64,000 nt of DNA, from the NCBI GenBank assembly GCA_013399115.1, contig VXAA01004313.1:1-64000 (forward strand), given 5' to 3'. The position numbers were made by a program, and so were the translations under genes. This DNA is from Anseranas semipalmata. Its lineage: Eukaryota > Chordata > Aves > Anseriformes > Anseranatidae. Below the pieces are notes generated by a model that did not search any database, had not been told where the DNA came from, and saw only the letters and a list, made by a program, of their open reading frames with translations. Of this stretch, positions 19,597 through 33,930 are shown piece by piece. The number at the start of each line of letters is the position of its first letter. Position 1 is the first letter of the stretch.

Positions 19597-22370
19597 TTTG
19601 AAATACATTTATATGTTCTTAACCTTCCTTCCTAATGGGCCCTTTGTTTCTGTGCAGTCAATACAGCCCACTGTTCAGTTTTTGTGTATCCAACACCTTC
19701 TGTAGCTGTTGTATTATTATTTCAGCCTGAATTTGCTGGACCGTTTCACAGGATCCTGTAAACTGTGCAAGAAGAAACTGCAAGTTGGGAACCTACATAG
19801 TCTATACTTTTTGCAGATCAAGAGTGCAATACACTATCCTTACAACAATATTAATAGATCTTTGAGAGTTAATGACATAGAAGAATTTGATGCAATAAAA
19901 CGTGTCTACAATCCACTCAGCAGGAGTAAGGATGTCCCCCCATGAATGACAATATCTTTCATTTTTAAAAAGTTTCTAGTGCTGTTCCTGAAAAANTTGA
20001 GAATGACATGGTCTAGCACCATCTTCCTGAGTCTGCAAAAGAAAATTCCAGAGTCTGCTGCTGCCCAAAACCTTCTCAAATTGCAAAGGAGTGAAAAATG
20101 ACGGAGTTTAAACTGATATGAGAAGACACTTTTCAGATTTTGCCAGGTGACAAATGACAGTGAATCTAGGTCTTCCTAAAGTCTTTGAGGTGACTGTAGA
20201 AGCTATTTCGGAGGTGTCCACCATCTATCTTGGATAGCATTCAAGTTAGAGAACAGAAAACAGTGACTTACAATCACATCTGACTGCCACCCACTTGCAA
20301 CATATCACAGAAACTGCAGAAAAGACTGATACAGTTTAATTTAGGGACATTCTTACTGGATTTTACTTTACACTCTACATTAGCTCTGATAAGAGTCTCA
20401 ATTTTAGGACTGTGCTAAATATGTCTTAGCAGATAAACATACCAAATATGCAAGCAAACTACACAGACTTTACTCTTTTTTTAAAGGTCAGGGTTGCATT
20501 CCCATTGTGTCTAGAAAACATTTCACAGTCTGTGAGCACAGCCTATGATACATAAAAACGAGCTGATTGACAGTGTCACAGTTAAACACAGTACACAACT
20601 GTCTCATTCTTTTAAATGTCAAATAGATGTTCCACTCTGGCATATTTCAAACTTGTTATGAGACTTAGATGTAACAGGTGTAGATCAATTTTTCACTGAC
20701 AAGCAATAAATATAACTTAAGAACAATACAGAAACAGAAGGCTTTAAATATAAATATTTCCTTCTCCTAGGAGTTCTACTAGAACATGTCACCACAAAGA
20801 TTTCAGTGACTTCTGAAGAGTTGGTGACATTTCAGTTCACATTTTCACCACATATAAAGTGATGTTTTGCATATAAACTTATCTTCCATGGTATCGTTCC
20901 TACTCGTAAACCTTTGACCTGGCCTACATTCTGTCAGAAGGACTTTGATCTAGTCTGCTTTCTTTTGTGAGAATGCAAACCAGGATGGGCAGGGACAGTG
21001 AAACGTGTGTGTATAGACTGAAGGAGAAACAGCCAACAACAGGAATGGGCCAAAGAAATGGAGGCTGGTGCAGAAATAGCAGACATCCAGATTTCAGAGT
21101 TCAGGGCAAAGGAAACTACAAGGGAGAGGGAAATAGGAGTTTGAGCCTCAATGTGACTTGTGATTTTATTTCAGACTGCTTGCCAACACAGAGTTTATTT
21201 ATTTTTCTGGTTATTGTTGGATAATATTAAGACGTGTCAAGTTGTGACCCGCTAAAGGTGTTCAGAAGGCTTTCAGTCCTTAGGAGGGAAAAGATTTTAA
21301 CACTGCCCAGGTTCAATATTTAACTTGGCCATAGGCTGTCTGAGAGTGCAGTGGAAGATCCAGCTGGAGCACACAGGGTTGGACGTGGTCTCTGATCAAA
21401 CTGGAAACCAAGCTATGCAGAAGCGTGTAAGTATAAATGTCATCTGCAGCCTAATATCACATTGAAATAAAATACATTCACAATGAGCTCTTGTGGCTTT
21501 ATGAAAGATGTGGGTGTCCTGATGCCCTCGAGCACAGCAGATTGGTCCCTGGGATCTTCCTCCCAGCTGCTGTGGCCATTCCCCCCATGGAAGGGAGGCC
21601 GTCTGACCTGAGCTGTAGGGCCAGCCAGGGTGCAGAACTTCAGAAGCCCCACTAAGCACCTGAGCCCTTGGCTATGGTTACGTCTGATGGCACTGGGCAG
21701 CCCCTTTCAAACCCGCTCTCTACCCCAGATATCTTCCTTATCCGTTATACCATCATCTTAAAGAGCGAAGAGGAAATTGGTAAATGTTCACTGGATACCG
21801 TCACTAATCTTTCAGGGACTCGGGCTCCCGTGCAAAGATGCTGCAGCACCCATCTCCCTGTGCAATGGAGTCCTCTGTAAGCTTTCACTAGTACAGCAGA
21901 AGGCTCCCTGAGTCAGTACTTCAAAGCAGCGCTGCTGGCCAGCCTGCAGAGCAAGAGAAGGACAGATGGATTTATTTTACCTGTTTTCTCTTTCCTGTTG
22001 TCAAATATTAGTGCATGCACAAGTCAGCTTTCATAACTCACTACGGATGATTTGATATTTAATAAGAGTTGCTGGTTTTGCTTTGCTTTTGCAGGATTGT
22101 CAGCTCCGGAGCCTATCACTTGCAAAGAGTATCCCATTTCTCATTGCTGCCTAACACACCCATCTCTCAACGGTACAGTTTCCTACCCCCTCCATTTAAT
22201 AGTCATAGATTCATTTTCATTCTTTATTACAATTCCTTTAGCTTTACACAGTTCACTGCCATAACTCCAAATAATCTCCATCTGGAATATCACTTTGGCT
22301 TTCTTTTTCACATTACTGGGAATTCATTTAGTTTTGTCAGTGTTTTAGTTTATTTAACTCTGCCTTCTTT
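19597..22370. other. Unique non-coding sequence (one N at 19996)
   Basis: No supported gene or repeat. Short frames at 19709-19945, 20967-21224 and 21396-21659 have no recognisable product. Confidence 0.45.
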
Positions 22371-22396
22371 TTCTTTTTTTTCTTTTTTTTTTTTTA
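22371..22396 (+). repeat. T-rich / polypyrimidine tract
   Basis: Long T runs separated by single C bases. Similar shorter T runs are at 22561-22573 and 23177-23189. Confidence 0.85.
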
Positions 22397-25300
22397 CTTT
22401 TGGTCATGAGTTTCTGGAATATTGTTAGCTGAGTTTCTGGGTGGATTGCATTAGTTTCTCATTCTGATTTAAAGATACCAAATGCTAAAACTTAACATGT
22501 TGTGTCACAGCAGAGATTTCACAGTTTTTCAACAGCCATGAATATTGCTTATAGTGAAGGTGTTTTTTTTTTTTCCTCGTAATGCTTGCAGTGTACTTGT
22601 GGTAGACCCTGTCAAGATAGCTAGTTTAGATATGAATTTTCACAGCTATTCAGTCGTGCTTCCATATCTCTGTAATTCCTCATTGGTACTGGAATGCCTA
22701 TTTCTGCATTTTTTTCCTCATGATTATGTAGTTTCCTGTCTCAGTAGTTTCAAAATTATTTTTAATTAATATCAATAATGTGGACTTTTATATAACTTGT
22801 CTTACTGTAAGATTGGTATCATTCTATTCTTTTCGCTTTTATCCCCACAATATGTGTTAGAACAGACTTGTCTCTTTACCAAAGTTCTTGAGTAATATCA
22901 GGTATATCCTTCTTTGCTTTATGATTCCTATGCATGCAGGGCAGAAAGCAATAAAGTCAGTCATTCAGGACCAGGTTCTGTCTTCCTTTTCACAGAAGTA
23001 AAACCACTGCTGACTGTTCTGGAGTTGTCAAGGTATTTTGGTTCAAATGAAAACAAAATTTCTGCTTTAATGCATAGGCAGCAGGGCAGTTCTCTCATTG
23101 CCAGCAAGATATTAATTCCCAGGAGTCTTTCAACTGTCTTTTCAGAATGGTTACAAAGATAGATGGTCATACCTTTTTTTTTTTTTTTAACTATGCTCTG
23201 AACTTACATGGATAACTAAAGGTGTTTTTCAAAATACTGCAGAAATTCATTGCACCATGAATAAAGACTGCTGATTTTTTTCACTTTCCCTTCAAATTTA
23301 AATGCATTATAAATCTCTTTTACTTTCCTGACCTTCCTTTCACACACAATAGTACCGTGGTGCTGTTGCAGCAGGTTTTGATACCTGCTGTTGCAACAAT
23401 ACAACTCTGTGCTCTGAGGGATCATCTACAGATCTCCTCTCTCTTAACATTTTTTCCCTTCCTTGGGCCTAAAATTTGGCTTATTCACACTGTGCTCAGA
23501 GGACTTACTTTCTGTAATATGACTGAATCGTGTTTGATGATATAGTGAGCAAAGAGAAGGTCTTAAAAATATTGTTTTTCTTTTCTATTCATTTAGCCCT
23601 TCTGAGCGATTTGAGGTTCTCTGTCAGAAAGTACTCAGGCTGCTGATGTGACTTCTGTGATCTGCAGTAAATATTGTGAAAATCTAAAAGTTTGAAAAGG
23701 AGTTTTTCCTCTCCTGGAATTTCCAATAGTCTGCTCTTTTTCAATATTATAGATTTCATTCTTGGCTTGTGCGTGTAACTTGAGGAAATTCTGCCCCAAC
23801 AAATGGAGCTTTCCTTCAATAAGTGCAACTGTGGGAGAATCCTTCCTCTACTCTCCTATGCTTTGCAAGTAGCTTACTCCTCACAGGTAAGCTGCCTTCT
23901 TCTGGGGCTGCAGAGCTCTTGGGCTCACCTCCAGGGTTTCAGGGAAACTGGAGAAGGCTGGTTGGTGGGCCCATGGCATTTGCCATTTGTAAAGCCAGGT
24001 GGAGTATCTTTCTCCTAGAAGTGGTGGGCTTGATTTGTGAAACCCAGCTGCCTATATTATGCCAGAGTGAGACAAGACGATAGATAATTCTTTCTGGCTG
24101 CAGGGCTTATGAATAAATGAAGAGTTGAAGAGGCATAGAGAAAAAGCCTGTGTTCCTGGGGAGTCTTCTGTCACATGAGGAACAGTCAATATGTCCACAC
24201 GCACAAGAAGCAGAGTCAGAGAGCCCTAAATGACCTTCAGATTATTCTCTCCTAAGATTCAAGCACTTCACTTTATACTTTTTTGAGGTAAAGGTTTTCC
24301 ATGGAATACATCTGTAATTTGAACACTTCTGACACCTTTATTCCTAAATTTGGAAAATCTGAAAAGATTTATTATTTTTGCATAGTAATTGCATTCTTCT
24401 CCTGACAGAGTAGTATGGACACAGTACTGTAACAGGACTGACACTATGGCTGCAGAATTCCCATGTGTCATTCATTCTGTCACAGCGCCTTTTTCCACCT
24501 CTGAAATTTTCAACTTTTATTTGCTGATCTCATAAATGTGCTGCAATAGAGACACTGAAAAACAATAGCAAAGTCTGGTATTATATGTTGGCTTGCTGGA
24601 AATACTTACTCTTTTCATGAGATATTTACTAAAAACTAATTAAATTTGTTTTAGAAAACACATGAATTGCATTATTGTTTTAAAAATTGCAATGATTTCA
24701 AGAAAGCCTCTTTTTATAGCTTCAAGACTCTTAAGGAACATAAGTTTTCCATAAAAATAAGTCTTATTTTTCAAAAGTAGTTGGTTTTATTCCAAATGCC
24801 AAAAGCTAAGACATTTGAGAATGTGAAAATCTTTTTCTATTTTCATTGGCAAAGAATCCCCATTTAGAGGAAAAATCAGCAGGGAAGAATAGAGGGCTTT
24901 GCAAGAGAGCAGAGAGCATTATAAGTACATTTATTATCCTGGCACTTTTAATATTTCTACAAATAAGTTTGTCTTAGTGTTACAGCTCCGTTACAGTTAA
25001 ACGCCAGTCAGATTTTCAGTGTTCTAACACTTTTTAGGACTCAGAATCACGTGATATAAAATTGTCTCTCAGAAGCTCACTGTATATTTTTGCAATAAAG
25101 TTAATTGTTTTGATAATTATTTACCTTGTCTGTTCTTAATCATTTCCCTTTTGTTTTCCAAAAAAAAAAGTGATTTGAACTAATGATGTCTGCTAAACCG
25201 ACACATAAATGTAATAGTTCTTCTTAGAAGTACAGATCCTCGAGAATGACTTGGTGGCAACATTTCAAGCATGTCATTGTCTCACACACCTGAAGCTTGC

Positions 25301-27752
25301 CTCCTATGGTTTGTTCAACCCGTTTGTGCAATGTGCTCATTCAGCATGTGCTCCATCCCTCCTCTCCTTGTCTGTCCAAACAATATACTAAAAGATCTCG
25401 GTCATGGGATAAGAGTGACCACTGAGGCAGTTTTTGCATGCACAGATGAGCAGATGCATTTGCCCTCTTTGAGCATCTGGCCTTTATGGTCATGTAGGAG
25501 TAATTCTACCTTTGAGAGTTAAGGATCTAGAGGAAGGCTATGGATAAATTAGGAAGAAAAGAAGAAGACTAGAAGCCTACCTCTCACCTCCTTGAAATTC
25601 ATCCCATAGATTTCAGCAAATTTAGTCTTTAATACTTATTCAAATGGGAACAGAACAAAGCTCTGAGTTTGCAGAGCTATACTTCTGACATAAACAATTC
25701 TGCCTCAATATCCAAATCCCTTCCCTCTTGTGCTGCTCTCCATGACCTGCTCACTCCTCACTCCTTATGCTCCTCTTCCACTCCTTCAGTAGCTCCTGGA
25801 ATTTTTCACAGGTTCTTCCCTCACCAGGCCTAAGCTAGGAGGATCCCTCTCTCTCTTTCCCTGCAGGAGAGAATGTGCTTTTTGAGAGAGAAAAAACGCA
25901 TACATGCGTTAAAAAAGACAAGACTGATCATAAGGAAGCCATTAAATGACGTGTTTACATACAAAATTTCTTCGCAGATCCAAAATCCAAGTTAGAGGAG
26001 AGCCTTGCTAGTTTGATTTAGCATGCGTGACTTGAGTCACAAGAAGTAAACAAATCCCAGACTTGTTGCTTCTGCCATCTTTCCTCTGTACTGTATGAAT
26101 CAGTGAATAAGGATGTGAAAGTCAGTTAAGTGACTCACAGAGTATATTTCCATAGAAGTGGAGGTGGCAGAATTAGGCCTTCCTGGATACATCCACATCT
26201 TCAAAGGCATGCTGCCTCATGTCTAATCCTTTTCTTTTTGCTCCCACAAGGCCAGATGAGGTGGAACATTCTTAGTCCAGCAAGGCTGGAGGAAGGAAAA
26301 CAGGACTCGCTGGGACCCCAGAGGGGAGGTGCTAGAGAAGGTACAAGGGGGGACCAAATTTAGGTGTTCCCAAGACAGGGTTTGTCAAGCATGACAGAGC
26401 CCAGCAAGCAAAGCAGCTGCCCTGTGTCACACAGGACACATAAGCCTTGACAGAAAGCACAGCAGAGGTTACAAAAGAACTAACCAGGCCTTTAGCTAGT
26501 TGGTCCTCTCGGTGTCCAGTTTTTCTAGTACATACATCAGAGAACCTAGATAGCCTTGCCAACTGCCCAACTGACACAAACAACACAAAGACACAAAAAA
26601 TGGACACTCTGTCAAATGGCTGCTGCATGTTCAGTAGCTCTAGCCAGTCAAGTCTGTTCTGTAATTCCTGAGCAAACTAATTCACCTGTGAACACACAGA
26701 GTCCAAGCTGTTTTGTGTGCCCAGATCAACTTCCAGGCTCGTTACAGTAGTGGTGCTACTGTTGAGAACTAGTAAATTAGGTTGCCTGGCCAGCAGCCAG
26801 TATGGTGATAGCCAAAGTGGCCAGAACAGTTAATTGAGCTGTAGCCCTAAGCCAGGCAGAAAGGAAACATCCAGGATGCTGTTAAGGGCAAAAGGTTGGC
26901 ATTTGGCACAGCTGTCATTTGCTTACTGGAAGTCTGCAGAGAAAACTGACGTTTATGTGCATCAGCCATGCCAGAGGCCCCCTGGCAGGGTATGTGTTTT
27001 GGCTGATTCTTGTGGCATGAAGGGAAGTTCCCTCTGAGGGAGATCCCACAGGGAAAGAGGCATCCCTGGATAGGCACTGGATTCAAGGAGAAGTCCGATT
27101 TCCAGCCAGCAGATTATCTCTTCAGAGCTAGCCCATGATGTCACATGCCCAGATGTTATCAGCAAAGATGATTAGCGTATGTGGAGGAGCGACTCCAAAG
27201 TGAAAGCAGGAACTGTCAGGGAGAAACTGAAGACTGAAGGGTGGTTGCTCCTCTAACAAGGTCAAATCAGGCTGTCAAATGTTATTGAAGCCTAGCTGTA
27301 TTTGCCAAAACGCCTAAAGCCACCCATGGGGCATGCCCATGCGGGCACGGCATTGCATTCACCCTCTTCTAATGCCCAACGCTTTCCTTGCAGCTGCTTT
27401 TCTTTCAGACTGGATGGCTAGGGGAGCAGATCTTGCAATGATTTGCCTTTCCAGACCCACGTCTGGTACAGGGGATTCCTGTTGCTTCACAGAAGTTAAT
27501 GGAGTACAGAGTAGGAAAGGTGTGGGGGATCGCAGACACACCAGGTTTGCCACTGCTGAAGTTCAGTCGGGAGCTACCGGTAAAACTGAGGTTTCCCGTG
27601 TAGACCAGTGGGACAAGACAAAGAGTATATGCTGTGCTTGAACAGCCATAACGACCTGAAGAGCCTGAGAATCTAAAACCCAACATTTTATTTCAGTATT
27701 GCTAATGACAAGTATTCAAAATTCATGAGGCAGCACCCCAAAATCATAAGGG
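22397..27752. other. Unique non-coding sequence
   Basis: AT-rich to mixed sequence lacking any gene, RNA gene or transposon that I can recognise. A pyrimidine-rich block lies at 25710-25860. Frames on both strands around 26.1-27.7 kb are short and overlap in conflicting directions, as expected for shadows. Confidence 0.45.
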
Positions 27753-27784
27753 TTTGTCGTCGTTGTTGTTGTTGTTATTGTTTT
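27753..27784 (+). repeat. (GTT)n trinucleotide repeat, interrupted
   Basis: TGTCGTCG followed by five GTT units and a variant unit, ending in ATTGTTTT. Confidence 0.9.
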
Positions 27785-30700
27785 AGGGCTCTTTTTACTT
27801 TACCTTTTAGAATGCATAATTTTTCTTTGCCATTACACAAGTAAGTGTGACATTATGTGATTCCAGGACTTAGGTTTAGGAAATCCACATCTTCCCACTA
27901 TCATACAATACGTGATAAGATTATGTGCTTTTAGAGCAATGATGAAAGTTTCAGGTTAGTTATTTATCTCCACTTCTTTCATGGAATTGTTTGAGTCACA
28001 TGGCATGAAGTGTATTTAAATCCTTTATGGAAAGAAATTTGTAGATGTAGAAAACTGCAATGAAACTTGCAGGTCATGTAACCAGTACATTCTTCTCATC
28101 ACATAATGGCTTTAGTTCTCACAAGAGTCTACTCACATTTAAATAAAGACAGTCTTTGGTGCCACTGAAATCCCACAAATTCTTAATCAAAGGATCCCAC
28201 TGCCTTTGATTGCATGAAAACAGTCAGGTGACATCAAGACTGGCACTCTTCACTGTGGCTTACATACAGATTATAGACACATTATATACTTAACAGTTTG
28301 TGGTTGCATGTGAGAGCTCGTGACCTTCTGGGTTTCCTTTCATGTGCAAAAACATGAAGGGCTGCTTGTTCTCCTAATGATCCGTTTAACTAAGACAAAG
28401 GAAACCCTCTTATTCTACCCAGAACATACGAGCTTTGAACTTCAAATGAATCCCATTTTCCCAGCTAGGCAGACATTTTGGGAGTGATCAGGACAGATCT
28501 GAACTAGGAATCTGTGCCATTTAGACACCCTAGGTTGTCCGAGGCATCTACATTGGGCTGGCAGGTATGATAAGGACTTACAGAAGATCTGAGCCCTTCT
28601 TCAGCAGCAACTGGAGACCAGTCAGGATATAAGAAGACACTAGATGCTTCTGATTAGGCAACTGAATCACCTAATGTCTAACATTCAAAGCTGCACCTAA
28701 ACAGGATAGCTGGGAAAATTCATACACTCTGTGGTGTTCACCAGCTCCTGCATCTGTATATGCAAGCAAACATTTCTAGAAGAGCTGCTGATTTTGCACA
28801 CAGACATTTCAAGGATTGTGCCTTATTCAGGAGCTAGTGCTGATCAGTTGCCTCTCTGTCCTTTACATTTTTCCCATTAATAGTTCGTGAAATCTTGCAA
28901 ATGTGATGGAAGGCACATACAGGAGCCAGAGACTGAAGTAACACATATCATACCACTGAGCAGACACTAGAAGTAGTATGTGACTGAACAGGATTACTTA
29001 GGAGACACAAGCAGCGATGCAGAATTGCATTGTCCTCATTTCTTTACTGGGATGTCCCACGACAGTGGGCCTGCTGCTCAGTGTGGTCATGAAGATGAAG
29101 GAAATACAGCTGCTTGGCCTGTCTGTGGCAGGCTCCTGCAGCAAGCTACCATATGCCATCAAAGAAGGCTTTTTCTCCCTGTGTAGAAAACATGGCAGGA
29201 TGTTATAGGGTACCAGATAAAGAATTCACCATAGAGGAACTTCTTTACCCCTGAAGCAGCAGCTGGAACTTCTTAAAGATCTTCCTTAAACCTAATACCC
29301 AAGGTGAAAGGACAAAGAAGGTAACCTGCAGGATGACCAGCAGCCTCTCCGCTTCTTGCCTTTGAGACCAACATGAGAGCTACAGGAGCTTCCATTCAGA
29401 TCCAGGCAGGCTGAGTAGTGCCAGGAGGAATCCTTGTAATCCCAGCAAGGGATTACAGCGTGACCCCAGCAAGGCAGGCTCTGTCCCTGTTCTAGGACTG
29501 CTGGGAGAAACAATGCCTCCTACTGATGTTGCTCCTTGCTGAGAATTCCTGTCTTTATTCAAAACAATAGCAGAACTCCTTTTGACTCAGCAGAAAGAAG
29601 TTTCATCCTTGGAGAAACCAAGGAGTAGCTTTGCATTTCCAGACTAAGTAGCTCTTATCCAAATGGACCGGAAAACACTCCAGCTCCTCAGTAGTTCAGC
29701 AATGGATGCTCAGATGGGGCTCTCTGTTTCCTTGAAGTGTTTGATGGAAATGGCCAGAATCTGACCTATTAATAATATTTAAAATTGGAAAGTTACTCCT
29801 GAACTTTGAATACAACCCTCTTGGTCATAAGTAATGTTTGCCAGCTATGATCTTGTCGAGTGGACAACTTGAAGTAAAGTGGACAGCAGGTCACATGCAG
29901 ATACAGACAAATCAACCCTCTGTAATACCTCTGTACTTATTTTTTCGCTCATGAACATTCAGGATGCTTGTGTAGTCCACATGCCTATCCTAAAGTCTTA
30001 AACTCACTGAATGCAAACACTTACCAAACAATCTGGGGGTATGAGGGGTGGTGGGAATGCTACAGACATCTGTCACTGTGATAACACAAGTACTTTGTTC
30101 TGCCTTCAGTTTCCTGATGACAGGAGTGGAAAACAATTATCATTTTCCCAACTGGATTCTGAGTTTATTGTCCTGGGAACATTCCTTGCAGATGACAGCT
30201 AAAAAGAGAAGAAAGTATTCTACCAGATGTACTTCTAGTTCTTCTACTGTTTATCCCTCCTGCCAATTTGGAAGCCTGTTTATTTGGTTTATTAAATATT
30301 ACAGCTTACTCTTTAAAGTATCATACAGCAGGACTGGAAGAACTACGTACTCAACCACTACGTTATCCTCCTTTGTTCAGCTGTTATCTGACAAGGTCAT
30401 TATTTATAGAGTGTAGGCACATATAACCTTCAAGACATAATATGGCGATAAATCGTTCTCTTTTTAGTATCAGTTGTAAAATCTGCAGGATGACTGACAA
30501 TTATGAACACCTTAGGAAGTGAGGTAAGAGTATTTAACACTGGATTCTGATGTCTGTATTCTGTGTTGGAGGCACGGTCTCTGCAGCAGGATGCGTGTAA
30601 GCAAATGAGTGGGAGCATATGAAATGTTTCATTCTTATGGCTCCATTGCCTCTTCCTTTTACTAAATGATAGTCACTGTTAGGAACCTTTTTTTTCTCTT

Positions 30701-33257
30701 CTGTTTTTGCATCAGAGAGGAAAAGATAATTATTATCTTTTGTATATCTGGGCAGCTGGAAAACTTCTTAAGCACTTGCTTGAATAAAGTGAACACTCCT
30801 GCCCCTGTGGTCCCTGCATGGCATAATTCAGTGAAGAATGTGTCTTTCACAGGACCTTACATCCTGTATTAGTCTGTACTTCAAAAATATATATGATACA
30901 AACATTTAAATAATTGCAGTGCATGTATTTTTTACTGGCTCTTTACAGAGACAAGACATTACATTGATCAATGCCTGTGCAATAATAAGAGCTTTGGAGT
31001 GACTCATCTCGAACCTCCTTTTAAGCATACCCCAAGGGAGATGCAGAGGGTGAGTATGCAAGCTTGCAGCACACACACTCACAACTCAGCAACATAAGAA
31101 ATCCAACGTGTGCTAAAGTTAAAATCAGAACGTAGTACTTTGCCGTCAGTGCTCTGAAGGATAAAGGTCACAGGGTCTCACCTGTTTTGGTACCCTCTAT
31201 AGTACATACAGACCCTGGTCAGCAATGCTAATGGAAGAGCTGTGGGCTCCATCCTATTCCCGGCCATATTCCACCAGCTTTCCCTCTTTTGCCATCTCTA
31301 CTATCTACTGCCATGTGCTGTACTGGACACGACACGAGTGGAAGCACAAGGAAATATGACTACAATATGTTGTTTTCAAACTCAGAAATATGAGAATGAT
31401 CCTTCTCTAAATAACTTTCAGTTCTTGGGAATAATAAAGGTTTGCAAAAGGCTCAGAAACAACTTTCTTCATCTTCCTCTGAGCATATTACAGCAAGCAC
31501 TCTAGTTCGTTTATATTTTTGAATCATTCAGTCCTATTCTAACAGAGAGATAAACTGCAGGAAAGTGTGTTTACTCTTTTCAGTTGAAGGAGGCAAGTGC
31601 ATAGACACAGTAGATGAAAACTACTTTCCAGACAGTTAACAAAATATAGTCAATTAAATGAGGAAAATCTGCAGTGCGGAACTAAACTTGGCAGTCCAAG
31701 CCCATTTCCAGGCATTCCTCAAAACAGAATTATTTCTGTTATTTAGAATCTCTAGATTTAAAGCTTCATATTGTAACAATGAGCACAGTTAATCAGCTTG
31801 AACATCATGCAAACTTGTAAATATTCAGAGAGAGTTCAAAACAAAGTGAAAATAACCCTTGAGAATTTAGTTAGGATTGCAAACAAGCAGTGATTTACAT
31901 AGAGCTACAGTTTGACATCCTTCTACAGTCCTCCTGTTATTTATTTGATTTCTGTACTTCTCCTGTTATGGCACTCCAGACATACACAACAGGAGACAAA
32001 AGGCTCAAAAGATGAACTAACATATGATGTTAAAAATGACCCTGAAAGAAATCCCTCTTCCACAGAAGAAAAAGCAACAGCCTTATGATCCTCCCTTTCA
32101 GAGAAAGCCTCAGGCCACATCTCTGCCAGAAGCCTTTACCCCACGGAACCTATATTGTTTCACGTTGGCTGACACTAGTGTCATGAGAGTACATCCTGGC
32201 TGGTTTTTTGGCAAGGCCTGAATTTAAGTGAGGAATTGGTGTTTTTCGGGAGGATGGTTTTATTCAGGTGACAGAAAGGCTATGTTTTGCTGGCTAACAT
32301 GAAATGTGTATACAAATACATGCAAATCAACAGTGACAAGAGGTATCTTCTGTTGATAAATCTTTCTAGAGCAGACCAGATGTTTTCCACCAACTCTGGA
32401 AGTCTTACAGTATTTTGGGAACAAAGGGGAAGGCTTAAACTCAAGAGCTCCCTTTGAAAACAGTTACCCACCGGACCTTTATGTTTGACGGAGCTGATCT
32501 GACCAACTTAGGAAAAGAACCAGAAGAGCAGAATTCTCAAAGGACACATCTGTTTACAACCACAAACACGCTCAGATGGGGCATAAAGTATGGATTTTGA
32601 TCAAAGTGTAGTTGTAGCATCATTGAGCTAGCTCCCATAACCATCAGCATCTTAAACAGATTCTGCATCTTGTACTTAGGTACATATTAGCATTTTTTAT
32701 ACTTTTTGTTTGCACCAAAGCTAACTGGATGAAACCTCAGGTACAAAACAGTCAGCCTAGCACAGCTAAAGTAGGTATATCCTTACACAGACAAAGCCCA
32801 AGCCTTACGGCACTTTTTATGGCAAAATAAACACCTTAATTTGTAGCTGAAAATGAAGTGAAAGTCAGTGCAGCCTGTAAAGAGAGACAAAATATGCGCT
32901 ATGTATGATACAACACAGAGCAGAGGCACACCCTTCTTTTGTATTAGCTTGGATTACCTTTGTTCTGATGAGAAAGAGTGCAGTGGTCCAAGATGGAAGT
33001 GAGAAATGCATGGAGTAAGGCAGCACTGTCCTTGTCCCAGGCAGGTACCCACAGGTTGGTAGTCAGGCACAAGGGGGTTCCAGCCTCCACTGCAATTTGC
33101 ACATCCAGAGGCAGCCAAGGAATGCAAGCTCTAGAAAAAAAAAAAGAAAAAAAGAGGTAGGCATATTGTTAAATTGATGGGTAAGGTCACATATCTGTCA
33201 CTTCATCTGTGTGAACTAAATACAGTTTTTCCTGAAGTTTGACAGCATTAATGAGAC
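27785..33257. other. Unique non-coding sequence
   Basis: No supported gene. A 9-bp perfect hairpin lies at 29434-29458 and is listed separately. An A-rich tract is at 33134-33160. Numerous short frames have no family resemblance. Confidence 0.45.
29434..29458. repeat. Short perfect hairpin
   Basis: TGTAATCCC and GGGATTACA form a 9-bp perfect stem around the 5-base loop AGCAA. The word CCCAGCAAGG recurs about 22 bp downstream at 29464-29473. No RNA family was recognised. Confidence 0.85.
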
Positions 33258-33930
33258 TTAGAGATACATAGCTGGAAGGGATTTCCTGGTATCATTCAGT
33301 CCGCTCCCCAGTACCAACACAGGATGAAGTATATCAAGCTATTCCTGACAGATGCTTATTTCATAATAGCTTCCAATGAAAGTGATTCCACAATGACAGC
33401 AAGTAGCATCCCCTCACACTAGGTCATTGCCCTTCTAACTAGAAATTTTTTCTAATGGCTAGGCTAAATCTCTCATTACAAAATCCAGATAATTGCTTCC
33501 TAACTTCTTACCTGCACTGGACATAGACAACAGTTGAATCAACTTCACAACAACTGAAAATATATTTAGCAGATCTACCTCTTCTTCTCTCAGTTCCCTC
33601 TTTTTTTTTTTTTTTTTTTTGCCAAACTTACTTCTTTCCATTTTTAGAGCTTAAGTTTTCTGAACTGCCTGTGATTTCTATTGATTTTATCTTCATTTTC
33701 TAGCTTTTCATCCCTTTTGAAACACAGTACCCAAAACAGGACTCTATTCCAGCTATGGAAGAAAAATACAGTGCCAAACAAACCAGAAAAATGACCTACT
33801 TCGGCATATGTATGGCCCTATTATTAACACTTCCCAGAATGTCATTTGTCTGTTTTGCAATCCTATCACAGAACTGACTCATACTCAGCTTATGATCCAT
33901 GTAACCCCAGGTTTTCCTCTATAGAAAGGA
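33258..33930 (-). mobile_element. Ancient CR1 LINE, minus strand, with internal T-tract
   Basis: On the plus strand the sequence follows the reverse complement of an old CR1 from its 3' end inward. The order is: the GCTGGAAGGGATTTCCTGG-like tail, AGTGATTCCACAATGACAGC, AGAAATTTTTTCTAATGGCT followed by AGGCTAAATCTC, then CAGTACCCAAAACAGGACTC followed by TATTCCAGCT, CAGAATGTCATTTGTCTG, and GACTCATACTCAGCTTATGA followed by TCCATGTAACCCC. These are all CR1 landmarks in consistent order. Divergence is high. A pure 20-base T run (33601-33620) lies inside the element and probably arose after insertion. Confidence 0.85.
33601..33620 (+). repeat. Poly(T) run of 20
   Basis: Uninterrupted T run within the ancient CR1. 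No poly(A)-tailed retrocopy is visible on its minus-strand side. Confidence 0.95.
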
